This document shows positions 10,310-22,202 of a DNA stretch of 64,000 nucleotides, in pieces (position 1 is the stretch's first letter; every line of letters starts with the position of its first letter). A program made the position numbers and the translations under genes. The notes beneath the pieces are model-generated. The model was not told where the DNA came from, ran no database searches, and was given only the letters and a program-made list of their open reading frames with translations. Source of the stretch: Petunia secreta (Eukaryota > Streptophyta > Magnoliopsida > Solanales > Solanaceae); assembly GCA_029990175.1 (NCBI GenBank), contig JARKIP010000021.1, positions 17,303,501 to 17,367,500 of the forward strand. The letters run 5' to 3'.

Positions 10310-11120
10310 GCACCTAAAAAACCCGCAGACATTGGTGCTGGGAGCACAAGTAGTTCATGTGCAAAGTCACAGTATTTTTGGTGCTGGGAGTACAAGTAGT
10401 TCATGTGCAAGGTCACAGTGCTTGTGCTAGGGGAGAGCTTGGTGGCCCACCCCCTCCCCCCAGACATTGGTGCTGGGAGCACAAGTAGTTCATGTGCATG
10501 GTCACAGTATTTTATGTTGGGGCCTATGATGCTTTGTTATACAAAGTCCCATGTTTTAGAACTGGGACACAAGCACTTGTTAAACAAAGGGTCACAGTAT
10601 TTTGTGCTGGGGCCTATGATGCTTTGTTATACAAAGTCCCATGTTTTAGAACTGGGACACAAGCACTTGTTAAACAAAGGGGTCACAGTATTTTGTGCTG
10701 GGGCCTATGATGCTTTGTTATACAAAGTCCCATGCTTTAGAACTGGGACACAAGCACTTGTTAAACAAAGAGGTCACAGTGTTTGTGCTGGGGGAGAGCT
10801 TGGTGGCCCACCCCCCTCCCCCAGACATTGGTGCTGGGAGCACAAGTAGTTCATGTGTATGGTCACAGTATTTTAGAACTGGGACACAAGCACTTGTTAA
10901 ACAAAGGGGTCCAGTATTTTGTGCTGGGGCAACAGTCTATCCCCTACAGAGTCACAATATATAGTTCTGGGGCAAAGGGTTTCATAAAAAAAATCGTTGC
11001 CCCTTTAAAAATAACCCACCATTTACAATGGACAAGTACCTGTTAAAAACACACAGTCCCAGTTTTTTATCATGGGGCAACGACCTATCCCCAATAAAAG
11101 GTCACAGTATATAGTTCTGC
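10310..11120. repeat. Repeat array upstream of the Ulp1 gene, including a 91-bp tandem repeat
   Basis: From 10501 to about 10772 there are three nearly identical units of 90-91 bp, each starting GTCACAGTATTTT (10501, 10591, 10682; a fourth start at 10773). They contain GGGGCCTATGATGCTTTGTT, ACAAAGTCCCATG and AACTGGGACACAAGCACTTG. On either side are variants with AGACATTGGTGCTGGGAGCA (10327, 10463, 10823) and a GAGAGCTTGGTGGCCCACCC block (10433, 10793). Long frames across the array are repeat artefacts, not genes. Confidence 0.85.
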
Positions 11121-11179
11121 GGCAACGGGTTTCACAGAAAAAAGCGTTCCCCTTAAAAAACCCCACCATTTTAAAGGGA

Positions 11180-12170
11180 ATCAAAAAGCTTATACTGTAC
11201 TCCAATGGAAAATCTAAACATTTTTCGAAACAAAATCAAAACCTAATAACCCATAAACACGTACAAAAATGAAAAAAAAAAACAATACGAAGTAAACACA
11301 GTTACCTTAATATACGAAACAGCAAAACAAAGTTTTTACCCAAACACAAAGCTTCAAAATCTCAAAAATAAGAAATTGGTGTATTTCCAAAGAGAGTTCG
11401 TATATTTTGATAGAATTCAAAAGTCACAGTATGAAAGAGAGAAACAAAAACCTCGAATAAGTTAAAAATAAGGAAGGGTAAAACCGGAATTTCCAAAATG
11501 TGTAAAACGACGTCGTGATACTATTATTTTTAAAAAAACGCGTCTAGTGGCTAATTCTCAGCGAATTTGTAAACAGAGGCTACGCATCACAAAACGGGTG
11601 CCAAAGTGGCTTCCCCGCGAAATTTTTACGGTAGTTCAGTGCACTAAATGAGAACTAGCCAACGTTTAAAAATTTATAGAAGCATAGCCACATCTAAGAA
11701 ACACGAAAAAATTTAGTATATTTTACTGAAATTTTGAACTAAAATTTTCAATATCCCAGTAAAATTTCCTGGGGAGTGCTGATATAAAGTCCTAGTAAAT
11801 TTTATTTAGACTTTAAAAATTTTAGTTCAGAGGTACCCGTAAAATTTACTGAAACATTGAACTAAACCTCAGGAAATTTAGTGAATTTTTTTTTCAAATT
11901 TTTAGAATTTTTTCTTATGGCTAGTCTTTAAACAAAATGCCTCTTTTTAAAATATGACTAGTTTTCTAAGAATTTGTAATCGTACTCCATCATTTTCCTA
12001 CTAAGTTATATATAATACATGTTCATCATTGCATTGTCATTCTCTTTTGCATGTGGTAACTTGTTAAGAGGAAGGAATCTTTGTACCCTCAAAATGGCAC
12101 TTCAAATATGATATTTCAGACACTTCCTTTTTTGTCTGTTCTAAATTGATGCAATTGGTACTGCATGTTA
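11180..12170. other. Intergenic, A/T-rich, no gene seen
   Basis: No open frame of note. Two direct copies of TTTACTGAAA..TTGAACTAAA lie at about 11722 and 11855 within an A/T-rich stretch that also repeats CAGTAAAATTT and CCTGGGG-like words. A short inverted pair (GTGGCTAATTCTCA at 11550, TGAGAACTAGCCAAC at 11650) was noted but has no clear meaning. Confidence 0.5.
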
Positions 12171-12174
12171 TTAA

Positions 12175-12463
12175 GCTCCCGTTTGGACATAGTTTTTGGA
12201 GGGATTTTTGGGAGTTTTTGGGCCAAAAAGTGTTTGTTTATGCTTTTTGAGCAAAACTTGTCCCAAAAACTGGTATTGAGCTGTTTTTGAGCCAAAACTA
12301 ACATTTATACATCAAATCTCATTTTCATAAGAGCTCAAAGGCTCTTTTGAGCAAAAAATTTTGTTCCCAAAAAGTATGTCCAAACACTTTTTCATTTTCA
12401 TATCAAACTTTACCCAAAAAGTGTTTTCCAAAAATTATTTGGAAATCTACGTCCAAACGCTAG
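12175..12463. mobile_element. MITE with GTTTGGAC termini (289 bp)
   Basis: The ends read CCCGTTTGGACATAG at the left and CTACGTCCAAACGCT at the right, inverted copies differing at a few positions. The interior is rich in TTTTTGGGA and CCAAAAAGT words that also pair end to end. TTAA occurs on both outer sides (12171-12174 and 12464-12467) and may be the target duplication. This terminal type is common in solanaceous genomes, from memory. The superfamily is not certain. Confidence 0.7.
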
Positions 12464-12469
12464 TTAAAT

Positions 12470-13769
12470 GTCTTGGATCTTTACAATTTCATTTCTTGCT
12501 CAAGGGAGTATAGAATTGAAATCAATTTCTTCTTGGCTCGTTAAGAGAACAACAGCAGTACAAATTTATAGAGATATCTTGTGGTAGGTTCCATTATATA
12601 TCATCAACATGCAATCTGCCTTTTCATTTATGGTCATGAGACTTATTAAGTGCTTGATAGTAATGTGTTTTTGCTTGATATATACTCTTTACATCATTGT
12701 TTAATTGGGAACCAAACAAAAAAATAAGGAAAAAAATGTACCTTGCCTGAAATAAATGAATTCACCAAATTAAAACTAAAAGAATTCTCTCCAGTAGCAG
12801 TGTAGTGTATCACATTGTTAAGTTTTTTGCAATAACTTTCAAGAATAGCCTCACTCATAAGGGCTTTTATCTAACATGCGATGGAGGGAGTAGAAAAAAA
12901 AAGGAAACAAATAGTACTTGTTGAAATTGCTCTTTGGAGCGTCTTAATTATCTTATTACCAATAAGTGTGATAAAACAAATATGATCTTTCCAATTTAAC
13001 CGCCAGAGGTCTCGGATCGAGTCTTGAAAATGAACAAATCTCTAGTAAGGAGCATATCATTTTTTAATGAATTTTACACCACTCAAATTCAAGCTAGTTG
13101 AGGTTAGATACCGGCTAATGGTTAGACCCCGCCCCCACTAAAAATGAAAACCATTACCTTCTTTGTTAATTAGTCAGTTATGTAATACTATCATGAAAGG
13201 TTTTTGCCGGGATCTTTCTCAATTGGGATTTATATGGATTGACAGCTTTCCATTGATAGCAAATTCATTCTATTACAAGGTTCACAAGTACAAATTGAAT
13301 ATTCTTTGGCCCATTCAAGGCAACTTTAAAGGGAAGGGATTGCTTATTTTGGTGGTATAATCAACATGACCAAAGGACAAAGCTTGGAGAAAACAAATAA
13401 GTAAAGAGGAAGCATACAAAAAGTGGAGAGACCTTTGGAGTAGCTTCAATGTTTTCTTCCAGCCTTTTTCTCCTTTCTATTCCATTAATATCTTTCAGGT
13501 TCCCTTGGTAAATATAGTATATATTAAAGGTGGCCTTAGAGCTGAGATGAAACTTGTAGAAAAGAAGAATATTTTTTGTCTCCATTCAGTACTACTACAA
13601 AAATGGATTATGGACATTGGTGGTTTTGATGTTTCTAGATAATATTTTTTAAAAGGAAGAAGCTTATTAGAATATTGAAAAATAATTTCAGTAAATTTAC
13701 GAGGTCCCATTTGGTTTGATTGGTTTCAAAGTTTTGGGAGGATGTGGAAGTAGTAATATGACTTCTTCT

Positions 13770-13811
<42 letters not shown>

Positions 13812-16580
13812 GGCTAAAAGTAATATGACTACTCATACATGAAAAAAATGCTTGAATGAATTATTTTAAGCCGGCGCGATGGAATATAAGATTATTAGTC
13901 TCAAGTAAAATTAAATAATTAAAGTTGACTATTTTCTTTTTCCTTAACTTGAAAGTAAAATGTCACCCACTAAAGAATTGGTGTTCAGTTGATTTTAGTT
14001 TACATATATATTTATATTCCAAAATAAACATGAAACATTTGTGTGCAAGAATTGTAACTTCAACTTTCCACGAAGTCTGATGTATATAGAATTAAGGAAT
14101 TAATTTAACTATGCGATCTAGATTGATTATCCCCCAGTAGTGGTGTTCTTTCTTCTTCTTCCTTTTTTTTTTTTTTTTCAAAAGTTGGGGTGTAAATGCT
14201 ATAGTTATATAGGAGAACGATGTAACGAAGAACTTTCCTATTTAGACTTATAAAATTGAATTTGTTTTAAGAGTTTAAGTTATGTGCATTGTCGGTTTAG
14301 ATAATTTTTTACACTATCAAGTCATAAAAGTATATTTACATGTATGCTTCCATAAAATAGTACTCCATAGTTGTAATTTTGAAAATAAGATAAGTTATGA
14401 TATAAATGACATGATAATATGTAAAATGCTTTGCATGGTATGTATTACTTAAACTCCCTACTTGTTTATCCACTCTTCTTTTTTCATAATTCATTGCTAT
14501 ACCATTTAGAATGTTAGATGGATGTAGGTCTCCACTTTCTGAAAATGGAGGTAACAAGGAAAAGGCTAAAGTATGTAACTTCTTCTTGGATGTAAAGGGT
14601 TTGACGAGTTTGCTATGTTTAGCTCGAATTATATATGTTAGTGTAAAAAGATGATTGACACATACATAGAAGAACAGAACTCATTAACTAATGAATGTAA
14701 AACATATAAATTTATGTACATATTTATCACTTAGACTGAGTAATTTATATTTTTTAATTTAACTGTTGCTAAAATTAATTTGCTCATTTTGATGTAGTAT
14801 CGGTAGGGGTACTATTATACGCCTTTTCCCCCATCTCATATTTTAAGTGCTCTTACCTAGATTTAACTTGCATCCATTGTGTATAAACAAAAAAGGTTTA
14901 ATTACTTGTATTATAAGAAATATTCAAAATCATGTTACCAAAAGGATAATTATAGGCAATCCTCTATAATGTATTAGGGGATTTGTTACCTTAACAAACA
15001 AATAATATGTTATAACATGTAAATGTAACTTGATAACACTTGAAAAAACTACATTGTTGATGCATATATCAATTAAACTCATAATTTTAAGGACATAACA
15101 TTAGCGCTTGAAATTAGACAATGTGTTCTACAAGATTGAACTCTAAAATAATTTGATCTTTATATTTCATATTTTCCCGATCCCTACCCCCACCTCTTCC
15201 AATATGAAATTACAAAAGGAAGCAATCAAGCATGAAGTGGGGTCTAAACAGTTGATAATTGGTTGGAAGATTTCTTTCTTATTTTCCTCATGAGGTTATC
15301 TGTTTGCCTCACATAATATTATCACGCTTACGTAAACCACAATTCATCTCCTTCTCTTTGATTACTTTTTATGCATAAGCAAAGGAGTTTATTAATTATT
15401 ATTGTTATTAGTACAACTAAGAACGTTATATTTTATTTAACAAAATAATCATTGCGACGTGTCGGAAAGCAATAGCTAGCTCAAAGGGCCCAACTATAAA
15501 AAGTGAAACACATGAATGATTTTCTTATAAAGATTACTAAAATAACAGGAGGAAAAAGAGACTAAAGTGAACAGTGATTGCTTTGAAGTTCATTTTGTTG
15601 ACCAAAATACAATAGTGTTGTATATTTGGATTTTCAAAGAGACAAAGGACTTTGTGACAATACAAACCTTTTCGTCCACATTCAAGATTTGGCAAACTAT
15701 GAACAAATCTACAAAAAGTCCATTACTTTCTTTCATTAATTTGAAATAAAAAAGTGAGGTTTAAAACTATAGCATAAGAATTTTATTTCATTTAAAATTT
15801 TTGTTGGTTCCGATTCAATTGCCTGTTTGCACCTTTGCATGGTCGATTCGAGCAATGAAATTACATTATCTTTCAGAGTAATTATATCTCTGTACGAACC
15901 TAAATCGGATTTAGAATTGCAATTAAATTTATTTCGGGTTACAAGTAATTTGATGCATCAAAGCCGTGATAAACAAGGAAATAGCAAGTAGCAAACGAAT
16001 AATATGAACACATTGGTGCTATTTATAGCAATTGGGTTAGAGACAAATGTGGGCATTAATTAGCCCACCTCTCCATATCTAGATCATGGCTAACCCACGA
16101 TCTTCCCCATTAAATGCTGAGAACATGGGCAGAGATCGTGGGGCACTGCTCGTGCTGAAGTCGAACCGCCTGCCCCGAAGTTTGAATCCTCTTTCCTCCA
16201 GGCAACGAAATATTTATTTACATGAGGCGATCACACCCCGTGGCTCGAATAACTTTATCTCGGAACCTGGTCTCGGTCACCTTTATGTCAACCTCGTGGC
16301 TGACTCATAAAAAATGCCTTAAAATTTATGTCTGGGTTGCTACGTGTGCAAACTATATTTTTCCCAATACAATCTCTAGAGACTTAAGAATCATGAAGAA
16401 AACTATAAGTTGTAGAATCTGCATTTCGAAATGTTAAAATATCAAACATAAAATAGCAAGTGCTACACATGAATTAGTTAATTATTTTTTCAATTTTAAA
16501 AAGTAGGGTATAAAAAAAGCATTTTAGGATTAAAAGAGTGACTTATCCAGCATATATGAATTCAAGATTTCTATAAATTT
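12470..16580. other. Intergenic, no gene or element identified
   Basis: A/T-rich sequence without a convincing reading frame. It contains a T-homopolymer of about 40 bases (about 13770-13810). The 16020-16310 stretch is less A/T-rich than its surroundings and looks like an unclassified LTR or repeat fragment, but I found no pair for it in the window. Confidence 0.5.
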
Positions 16581-16584
16581 TGTA

Positions 16585-16858
16585 CTTTCTCTGTCCCAAT
16601 TTATGTGTCACATTTTCCTTTTTGGTCTATCCCAAAAAGAATGTCACATTTCTTTATTTGTCAACTATTTAATGCACTATATCTATTTTATCTCTATTGG
16701 ATCCTACTTACTTTAAAAGCTACCAACAACTTTTTGATTACTCCAATCTTCTCTCTCTTACTTTTTCAAGGGTAAATTTGAATATTTCCAAAGTCAACTT
16801 CTATTTCTTAAACTTCGTGTCAAATCAAACACCGCCACATAAATTGGGACGGAGGGAG
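16585..16858. mobile_element. Stowaway-type MITE (274 bp)
   Basis: Left end CTTTCTCTGTCCCAATTTAT and right end ATAAATTGGGACGGAGGGAG are inverted copies of the well-known plant Stowaway terminus (CTCCCTCCGTCCCAAT...). They are flanked by TA on both sides (16583-16584 and 16859-16860), the expected Tc1/mariner target duplication. The interior has no coding potential and would need a transposase in trans. Confidence 0.9.
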
Positions 16859-17039
16859 TAGTAATTTAAGTGTTCTCGAACTTCTCTTATTTGCCTTCTT
16901 GCCATAATGTATACTAAAATTCTTGATTTCTTATTTTCTTGCCTTTGGAATATTAACATACTTCCTATTTCTTGTATCTTTTTTTTTTTTTTTTCATTTT
17001 CAGCTTTAGTGTGTAACTTCATAGATTAGTTAGAAGTTT

Positions 17040-20000
17040 AGTATTGGCTCTAGTTGGGGAATGTAGACTAAGGTCTTGTCCTTGGTAGGGGTTAGGGTTG
17101 GGGGCCAAGGGTGTCTCTATGCTGAGAATTGTGTGTTGGAACATAGAGTCTTTGGCGGAAAAATCTATAGAGTTAGTAAAGACCCACAAGAAGAGGAAGA
17201 GTAGCATAAACCCAAGCATAGCCTGTGTCCAGAAAATCAAATGGGTGAGCACTAAAGCTCGAGATGTAGATGGATATAAGTTGTGGTACTCAGGAGTCTC
17301 GAGGAGTAGGACTGAAGTACGTATCAAGTGGTAGAGGTTAAAAGAGTGAATGATAGGAAGATGACTACTAAGCTTGTTATCGGAGGGCTTATCTATAATG
17401 TTATTAGTCCGTGGTGAGGTCAAGAAGCACTCCTAGAAGAATTTGGATGCGGTGGTTCCGGATATCTAACACCGAGAAACTTTTCATATGAGGCAATTTC
17501 AATGGCCACATCTGGACATCTTCCGTGGGCTATGATGATGCGCATGGCGGCTACAATTTTGGGGATAGAAATGATAGAGAAGTCTCGCTTCAAGATTTTG
17601 CTAATGCGTTTGAACTGGCGATAGCAAACTCGTGCTTCTCGAAGAAGGGGGAACACTTGATCACCTTTTGTAGTGCGGTGACGAAGACTCAAATCAACTT
17701 TCTACTCCTGAGAAAGAGCGATAGAGGGGTGTGTGGTGAATTGTAAGATTATCCCGAGTGAGAATCTTACGACCCAACATAAGCTCTTGGTTATGGATCT
17801 GGAGATCCAAGGGAAGAAAATTGAGAGGGCTCTAGTTGGTCGGCCAAGAATTAAGTGGGGGGCCTTGACCACTATGAAATCGAAAGAGTTGGCAGAAAAG
17901 CTAGTAGAAATAAGGGGTGGGAAAGTTAGGGAGATGCGAATAGTATGTGGGCTAGAGCAGCTGATGGTATTAGAGGAGCAGCTAGAGAGGTGTTAGGGAT
18001 CTCGAAGAATAAGCTTAATAGGCACAAGGAATACTGGTGATGGAATGAAGAAGTTCAAGGGAAAGTGGAGGCCAAGAAGTTTGCATACATAACTCTAATG
18101 GAGAGCAAAGACGAGGACAAGAAGAGAAAGAATAGGGAAAAATATAAGATCGCAAAGAAGGAGGCAAAGCTAGCGGTTTTGGGCGTTAAAACTACAGCTT
18201 TTTGAACGCATGTACAAAGAAATAACAGACAAAGGTGGGGAAAAATAAGCTATATAGGCTTGCCAAAGGAAGGAGAGGCGGTCAAGTGACCTAAACCAAG
18301 TAAAGTGCATTAAAAATGACGATGGCATTATTTTGGTTGAAGATGCTCACATTAAATGGAGATGTCAAGCTTACATTCATAAACTCTTGAACTAAGAAGG
18401 GGACATGAGTATTATGCTGGGCCATTTAGAGCACTTCACGATTTTAGAGACTGCGGGAGTATAAGAGTTGAAGAGGTTAAAGGGAAAATTAGTAAGATAA
18501 GATGGGGATGAGCGTCCGGGCCTGACGAAATTCCAGTATAATTTTGAAACAGTGTAGGCATAGCTGGTATAGAATGACTAACTGGGTTGTTCAATGTCAT
18601 TCTTAGGACATGTAAGATGACCGAATAGTGGAGTTGGAGTACCACGATATCGTTGTAAAAGAACAAGGGTGATATTTAAAATTGCAACAGCTATAGGAGT
18701 ATCAAGCTACTAAGCCATACTATGAAAGTGTGGAAAAGGGTGGTAGAGAAGAGGATGAGGATGAACCTGACTATTTCTGAGAACCAATTTGGATTCATGT
18801 CTGGACGATCGACTACGGAAGCCATACATCTTTTGAGGAGGTTGGTTTAGCAGTATAGGGACAAAAAAATAGACTTACACATGGTGTTTATTGACCTAAA
18901 GAAGGCGTATGATAAAGTCCCTAGGGAAGTGTTGTGGAGATGACTAGAAGCTAAAGGTGTACCTGTAGCATACATCAAAGCTATTAATGATATTTATGAC
19001 ATAGCAAAAACACGATTGCGAACAATAAGAGGCGACTCAGAACAGTTCCCCCATTGAGATGGGGTTACATCAGAGGTTAACTCTTAGCCTGTTTTTTTTT
19101 TTTTTTTTTTTTTTTTGCTCTAATGATGGATGAATTAATTAGAAATATTCAATGTGAGGTACCATGGTGTGTGTTATTTGCAAATGATATTGTTTTGGTT
19201 GATGAGACTTGTGGTGGAGTTAATCATAAGCTAGAGGTGTGGAGGCAGACTCTCGAGTCTAAAGGTTTCCAGTTGAGCAGAACGAAAATAGAGTACATGG
19301 AGTTTAAATTTAGTGATACATCTCAAGAGTCAGAGGTGGAAGTAACGCTTAATACACAATTCATCCTCGAGAAAGGAAGCTTCCAAGTATCTTTGATCAA
19401 TTATCCAAGGTAATGGAGAAATTGACGATGATGTTACACATCGGAGAGCGGCTGCATTAATGTTATATAAGGCAGAATGTTGGCCAGTAAAGACGCTCAC
19501 GTTCAGAAGATGAACGTAGGAGAGAAGAGAATGCTTAGATAGATGTGTGGATATACTAAGATGGATAATATCAGGAACGAGACCATACACGAAAAGGTAG
19601 AAGTGGCTGCAGTGGCGGACGAGATGCAAGAAGCGAGGCTGAGGTGGTTTGGACATGTGAAGAGGAGGAGCACAGATGCTCCCGTGGGCAGGTGCGAGGG
19701 GTGGACAGTACTAAGTCTACGGAGAGGTAGAGGTAGACCTAGGAAGAATTGTGGCGAGGTGATTAGGTAGGCCCACCTCCAGATTACCAAGGACATGACC
19801 TAGATAGGAAAGCGTGTAGGTCGGGGATTAGGGTAGAATGAAAGATAGTAGTCGAGCGTAGGGTAGAAGTATCGATAGTAGCCGAGCGATTTTTATTCAT
19901 ATTAGCAATAGTATTATTTCTATTTCTTCTATTTCCAACTTAATCTTCCTTTTTTATTTGCTATTAGTGTTCTTTATTTATCTTGGGTATGCTCAGTTTT

Positions 20001-20190
20001 TCTATCAATATTTTATTTATATTGGTATTGTCATCTTGCTTCCTTCATATATTTTTTCTGAATATTTTTATTTCGTCGAGGGTCTATCGAAAACAACTTT
20101 TCCACTTTGGTGGAAGTAAGGTCTGTGCACATCTCACCCTTCCCAGACCCCACCTTGATGAAATTTCACTTGGTATGTTGTTGTTGTTGA
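17040..20190 (+). mobile_element. Decayed RTE-type LINE
   Basis: Plus-strand coding remnants follow LINE order: an endonuclease start (RIVCWNIESLAEKSIELV, then ACVQKIKWV at 17118-17250), linker fragments (17420-18200), RT motif A (FIDLKKAYDKVP near 18890-18925), the RT active-site region (LFANDIVLVDE near 19175-19206) and the C-terminal RLRWFGHVKRR and RGRPRKNC segments (19640-19750). The 3' end is GGTATGTTGTTGTTGTTGAA at about 20170-20190, a tail also seen on solanaceous SINEs. Multiple stops and frameshifts break every segment, and the catalytic second Asp of FADD is Asn. A 28-30-base T-run (19092-19117) sits where the QGS.LSPFLF-like segment should be. The 5' limit is approximate. Confidence 0.8.
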
Positions 20191-20199
20191 ACTTTTCTT

Positions 20200-21340
20200 A
20201 TTCAAATAGTTTAAGTTATGAAGTCGCACAAAGATTATTCTGTATTCTATTAAAATTACCATCGAGAGATGTTATGGTGGAACGGATGAGATTCCTTCAT
20301 CATTAATGGAAAGTTTTGTGAGCTCCAAAATTGAAAACAATTCATGTTATTACAGAGCGCTCTCCCATTAATAAGTCTTATACAATATGAATGCAAATTA
20401 ATCCGTGCTCTAATACGGATACACATACCAGAGAGAAACAAAGAAAAATATCTTGAGACCATAATTTTTACTTCTGTATTACTATTTGCTGAAGTAACGG
20501 GGGTGGTCAATTTGCAACAACACCCTTCACAATAAATATATATATTGCTATTGTATTTTATCATTGCCTTTTCACATAATGGACAGGTGTTGGTGGATGA
20601 TTTCAATTCAAAGATCACGCATACATTTGATGATTTGAATTCTTGAAAATTCACCATATTGCAAACCATCATCCTGCTTTTATAAATCAATAATCATTTT
20701 TTCTCTAATCTTTATGTACACGTGTGGATATATAAAATGAGAGTATTGGGTCATTGGGTGGGCTCTGCCGGCAGGGTGTGGGGGAGATTATGTGAAGTGG
20801 AAGCAAATATATTTCATAATATTAGTCTTGGTTACAAAACAAACTTTCCATTTTTCATGCACTTATATATAGAGTTGTATCAAAGATATACCAATATTCA
20901 TAGAGTATGTATATATTTTAGTACCCCTTTAACTTTTAATCATTAACTTACCGGTGAAGAAATATGCATAGAGGAAAAAGACAAGATATGGAGTCAAAGA
21001 CAAGAAGACCATCTATCCTTTTCCAAACCGTTTTACCTAGACTTATCAACCAACACCATCCTACCCCCCTTCCCCCTCCCCTATAGGCGTAGTGTAACCC
21101 AAGCAGATTCAACTAATCTGAATATTTCTTATAAGGAACATAAGTATATACCCAGGATTTCAACTCAGTGGGGCATAAGATAAAATTGAAGAAAACAGTA
21201 TAAAGGAAATTGTAGGAGCTGGGATTCAAACCCCAATCTATAGCTAAGGAGACAACTTTAAACATCTGCATTACCAATGCACCCAATTAGTTTTTTGTTC
21301 TTTTGGGTGCACATTTAAATATATATACACGTTTTCTGTC

Positions 21341-21371
<31 letters not shown>

Positions 21372-21600
21372 CGCACAATTTTTTCCGACGCCAGCGGGTG
21401 CCGGTGTAACCACCCCCACCATGTAGGTCCGTCCCTGCTTATATGTATGTTGTGTATAAAATTATTAAAAACGTTTACAATATTAAATTCTGAGCCTATA
21501 ATTACGAAGATCCAATTAATCTTCACTAGTGAAAATATAAATATTGAATTAGTATATCAAATTTAATATTTTTAAATGTGTTTCGAAAATATTTTTCTTA
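20200..21600. other. Intergenic, no gene seen
   Basis: A/T-rich sequence. A stretch at about 21160-21300 (GGGATTCAAACCCCAATC, then CCAATGCACCCAATTAG) looks like a degenerate repeat of tRNA-like origin, not classified. An AT dinucleotide run lies at about 21338-21371, followed by a GC-richer piece (CCGACGCCAGCGGGTGCCGG) that has no partner in this window. Confidence 0.45.
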
Positions 21601-21607
21601 CAAAGGA

Positions 21608-21742
21608 TCTATCAGAAACAATCGCTCTACGTACCTTACTCAAGGTAGGGGTAAGTTAACAGCCTCTCTACGTACCTTGTAGGAGTAAGTTATGTGTACA
21701 CCTTACCCTTTCCAAACTTCACTCATAAATATTTATTGTTGT
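21608..21742 (+). mobile_element. SINE/RTE 3'-tail remnant
   Basis: The order GGATCTATCAGAAACAATCGC, CTACGTACCTT, AGG.GTAAGTTA.GTGTACAC, CTTACCCTTTCCAAACTTCACT, then TTATTGTTGT follows the conserved tail of solanaceous TS-type SINEs and RTE LINEs. The better-preserved tail in this window is at 20085-20190. The middle block is doubled (two CTCTACGTACCTT steps). Confidence 0.6.
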
Positions 21743-21746
21743 AAAG

Positions 21747-21877
21747 GGCAGCCCGGTGCACAAAGCATCCCGTATTTGGAGGATCCGAGAAAAAATCTCA
21801 CCTCAAAAGATGGAATATACGCGGCCTAACCTTATGCAATCATAAGTACCTCTTTCCAAGATGAACATTTATTGTTG
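21747..21877 (+). mobile_element. SINE remnant (TS/SolS-like head)
   Basis: It starts GGGCAGCCCGGTGCACAAAG, which from memory is the highly conserved 5' head of solanaceous SINEs. It continues through ATCCCGTATT.GGAGGATCCG and GCGGCCTAACCTTATGCAAT and ends TTATTGTTGTA. It is truncated internally: the usual CTCGAACCCGTGACC box is missing. Non-autonomous and inactive. Confidence 0.75.
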
Positions 21878-22202
21878 TATCAAATTTAAATACTAGATCC
21901 GGTATCTACATGTCCACCTTTACCCCTAACCCCTATGTCTCATCCCTTATACCCTCGCTTCTCGTTATTCCCCGTTTCTAAGCAAAACCCCACAACCATC
22001 ACCATCATCATGATCACGATCTCCATTCTATTGAAGTTTGCATTCTCTTTTTCTCTCTCTTACTTCTCAATTTCCTCTTTTCATTTTTTAAGGTTGATAT
22101 ATAGTGCTCATCAATATAAAGTTGTGACTTCCTTTTACATCAAAACAGTTGGGGAGACAAGAAAAAGAGTGTCTGGAAACAAAAACAAAAAGAAAGGACA
22201 CA

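Noticed and set aside
10403..10964. Overlapping plus-strand frames with repeats such as LLYKVPCFRTGTQALVKQR
   Set aside because: They are the 91-bp non-coding tandem repeat translated in several frames; identical motifs occur in introns.
11549..11666. Short inverted pair GTGGCTAATTCTCA / TGAGAACTAGCCAAC as a TIR of a small element
   Set aside because: Only about 14 bases match and no target duplication is visible.
16086..16437. Overlapping 71-74-residue frames in a GC-richer stretch
   Set aside because: No domain, no start context; more likely an LTR or repeat fragment.
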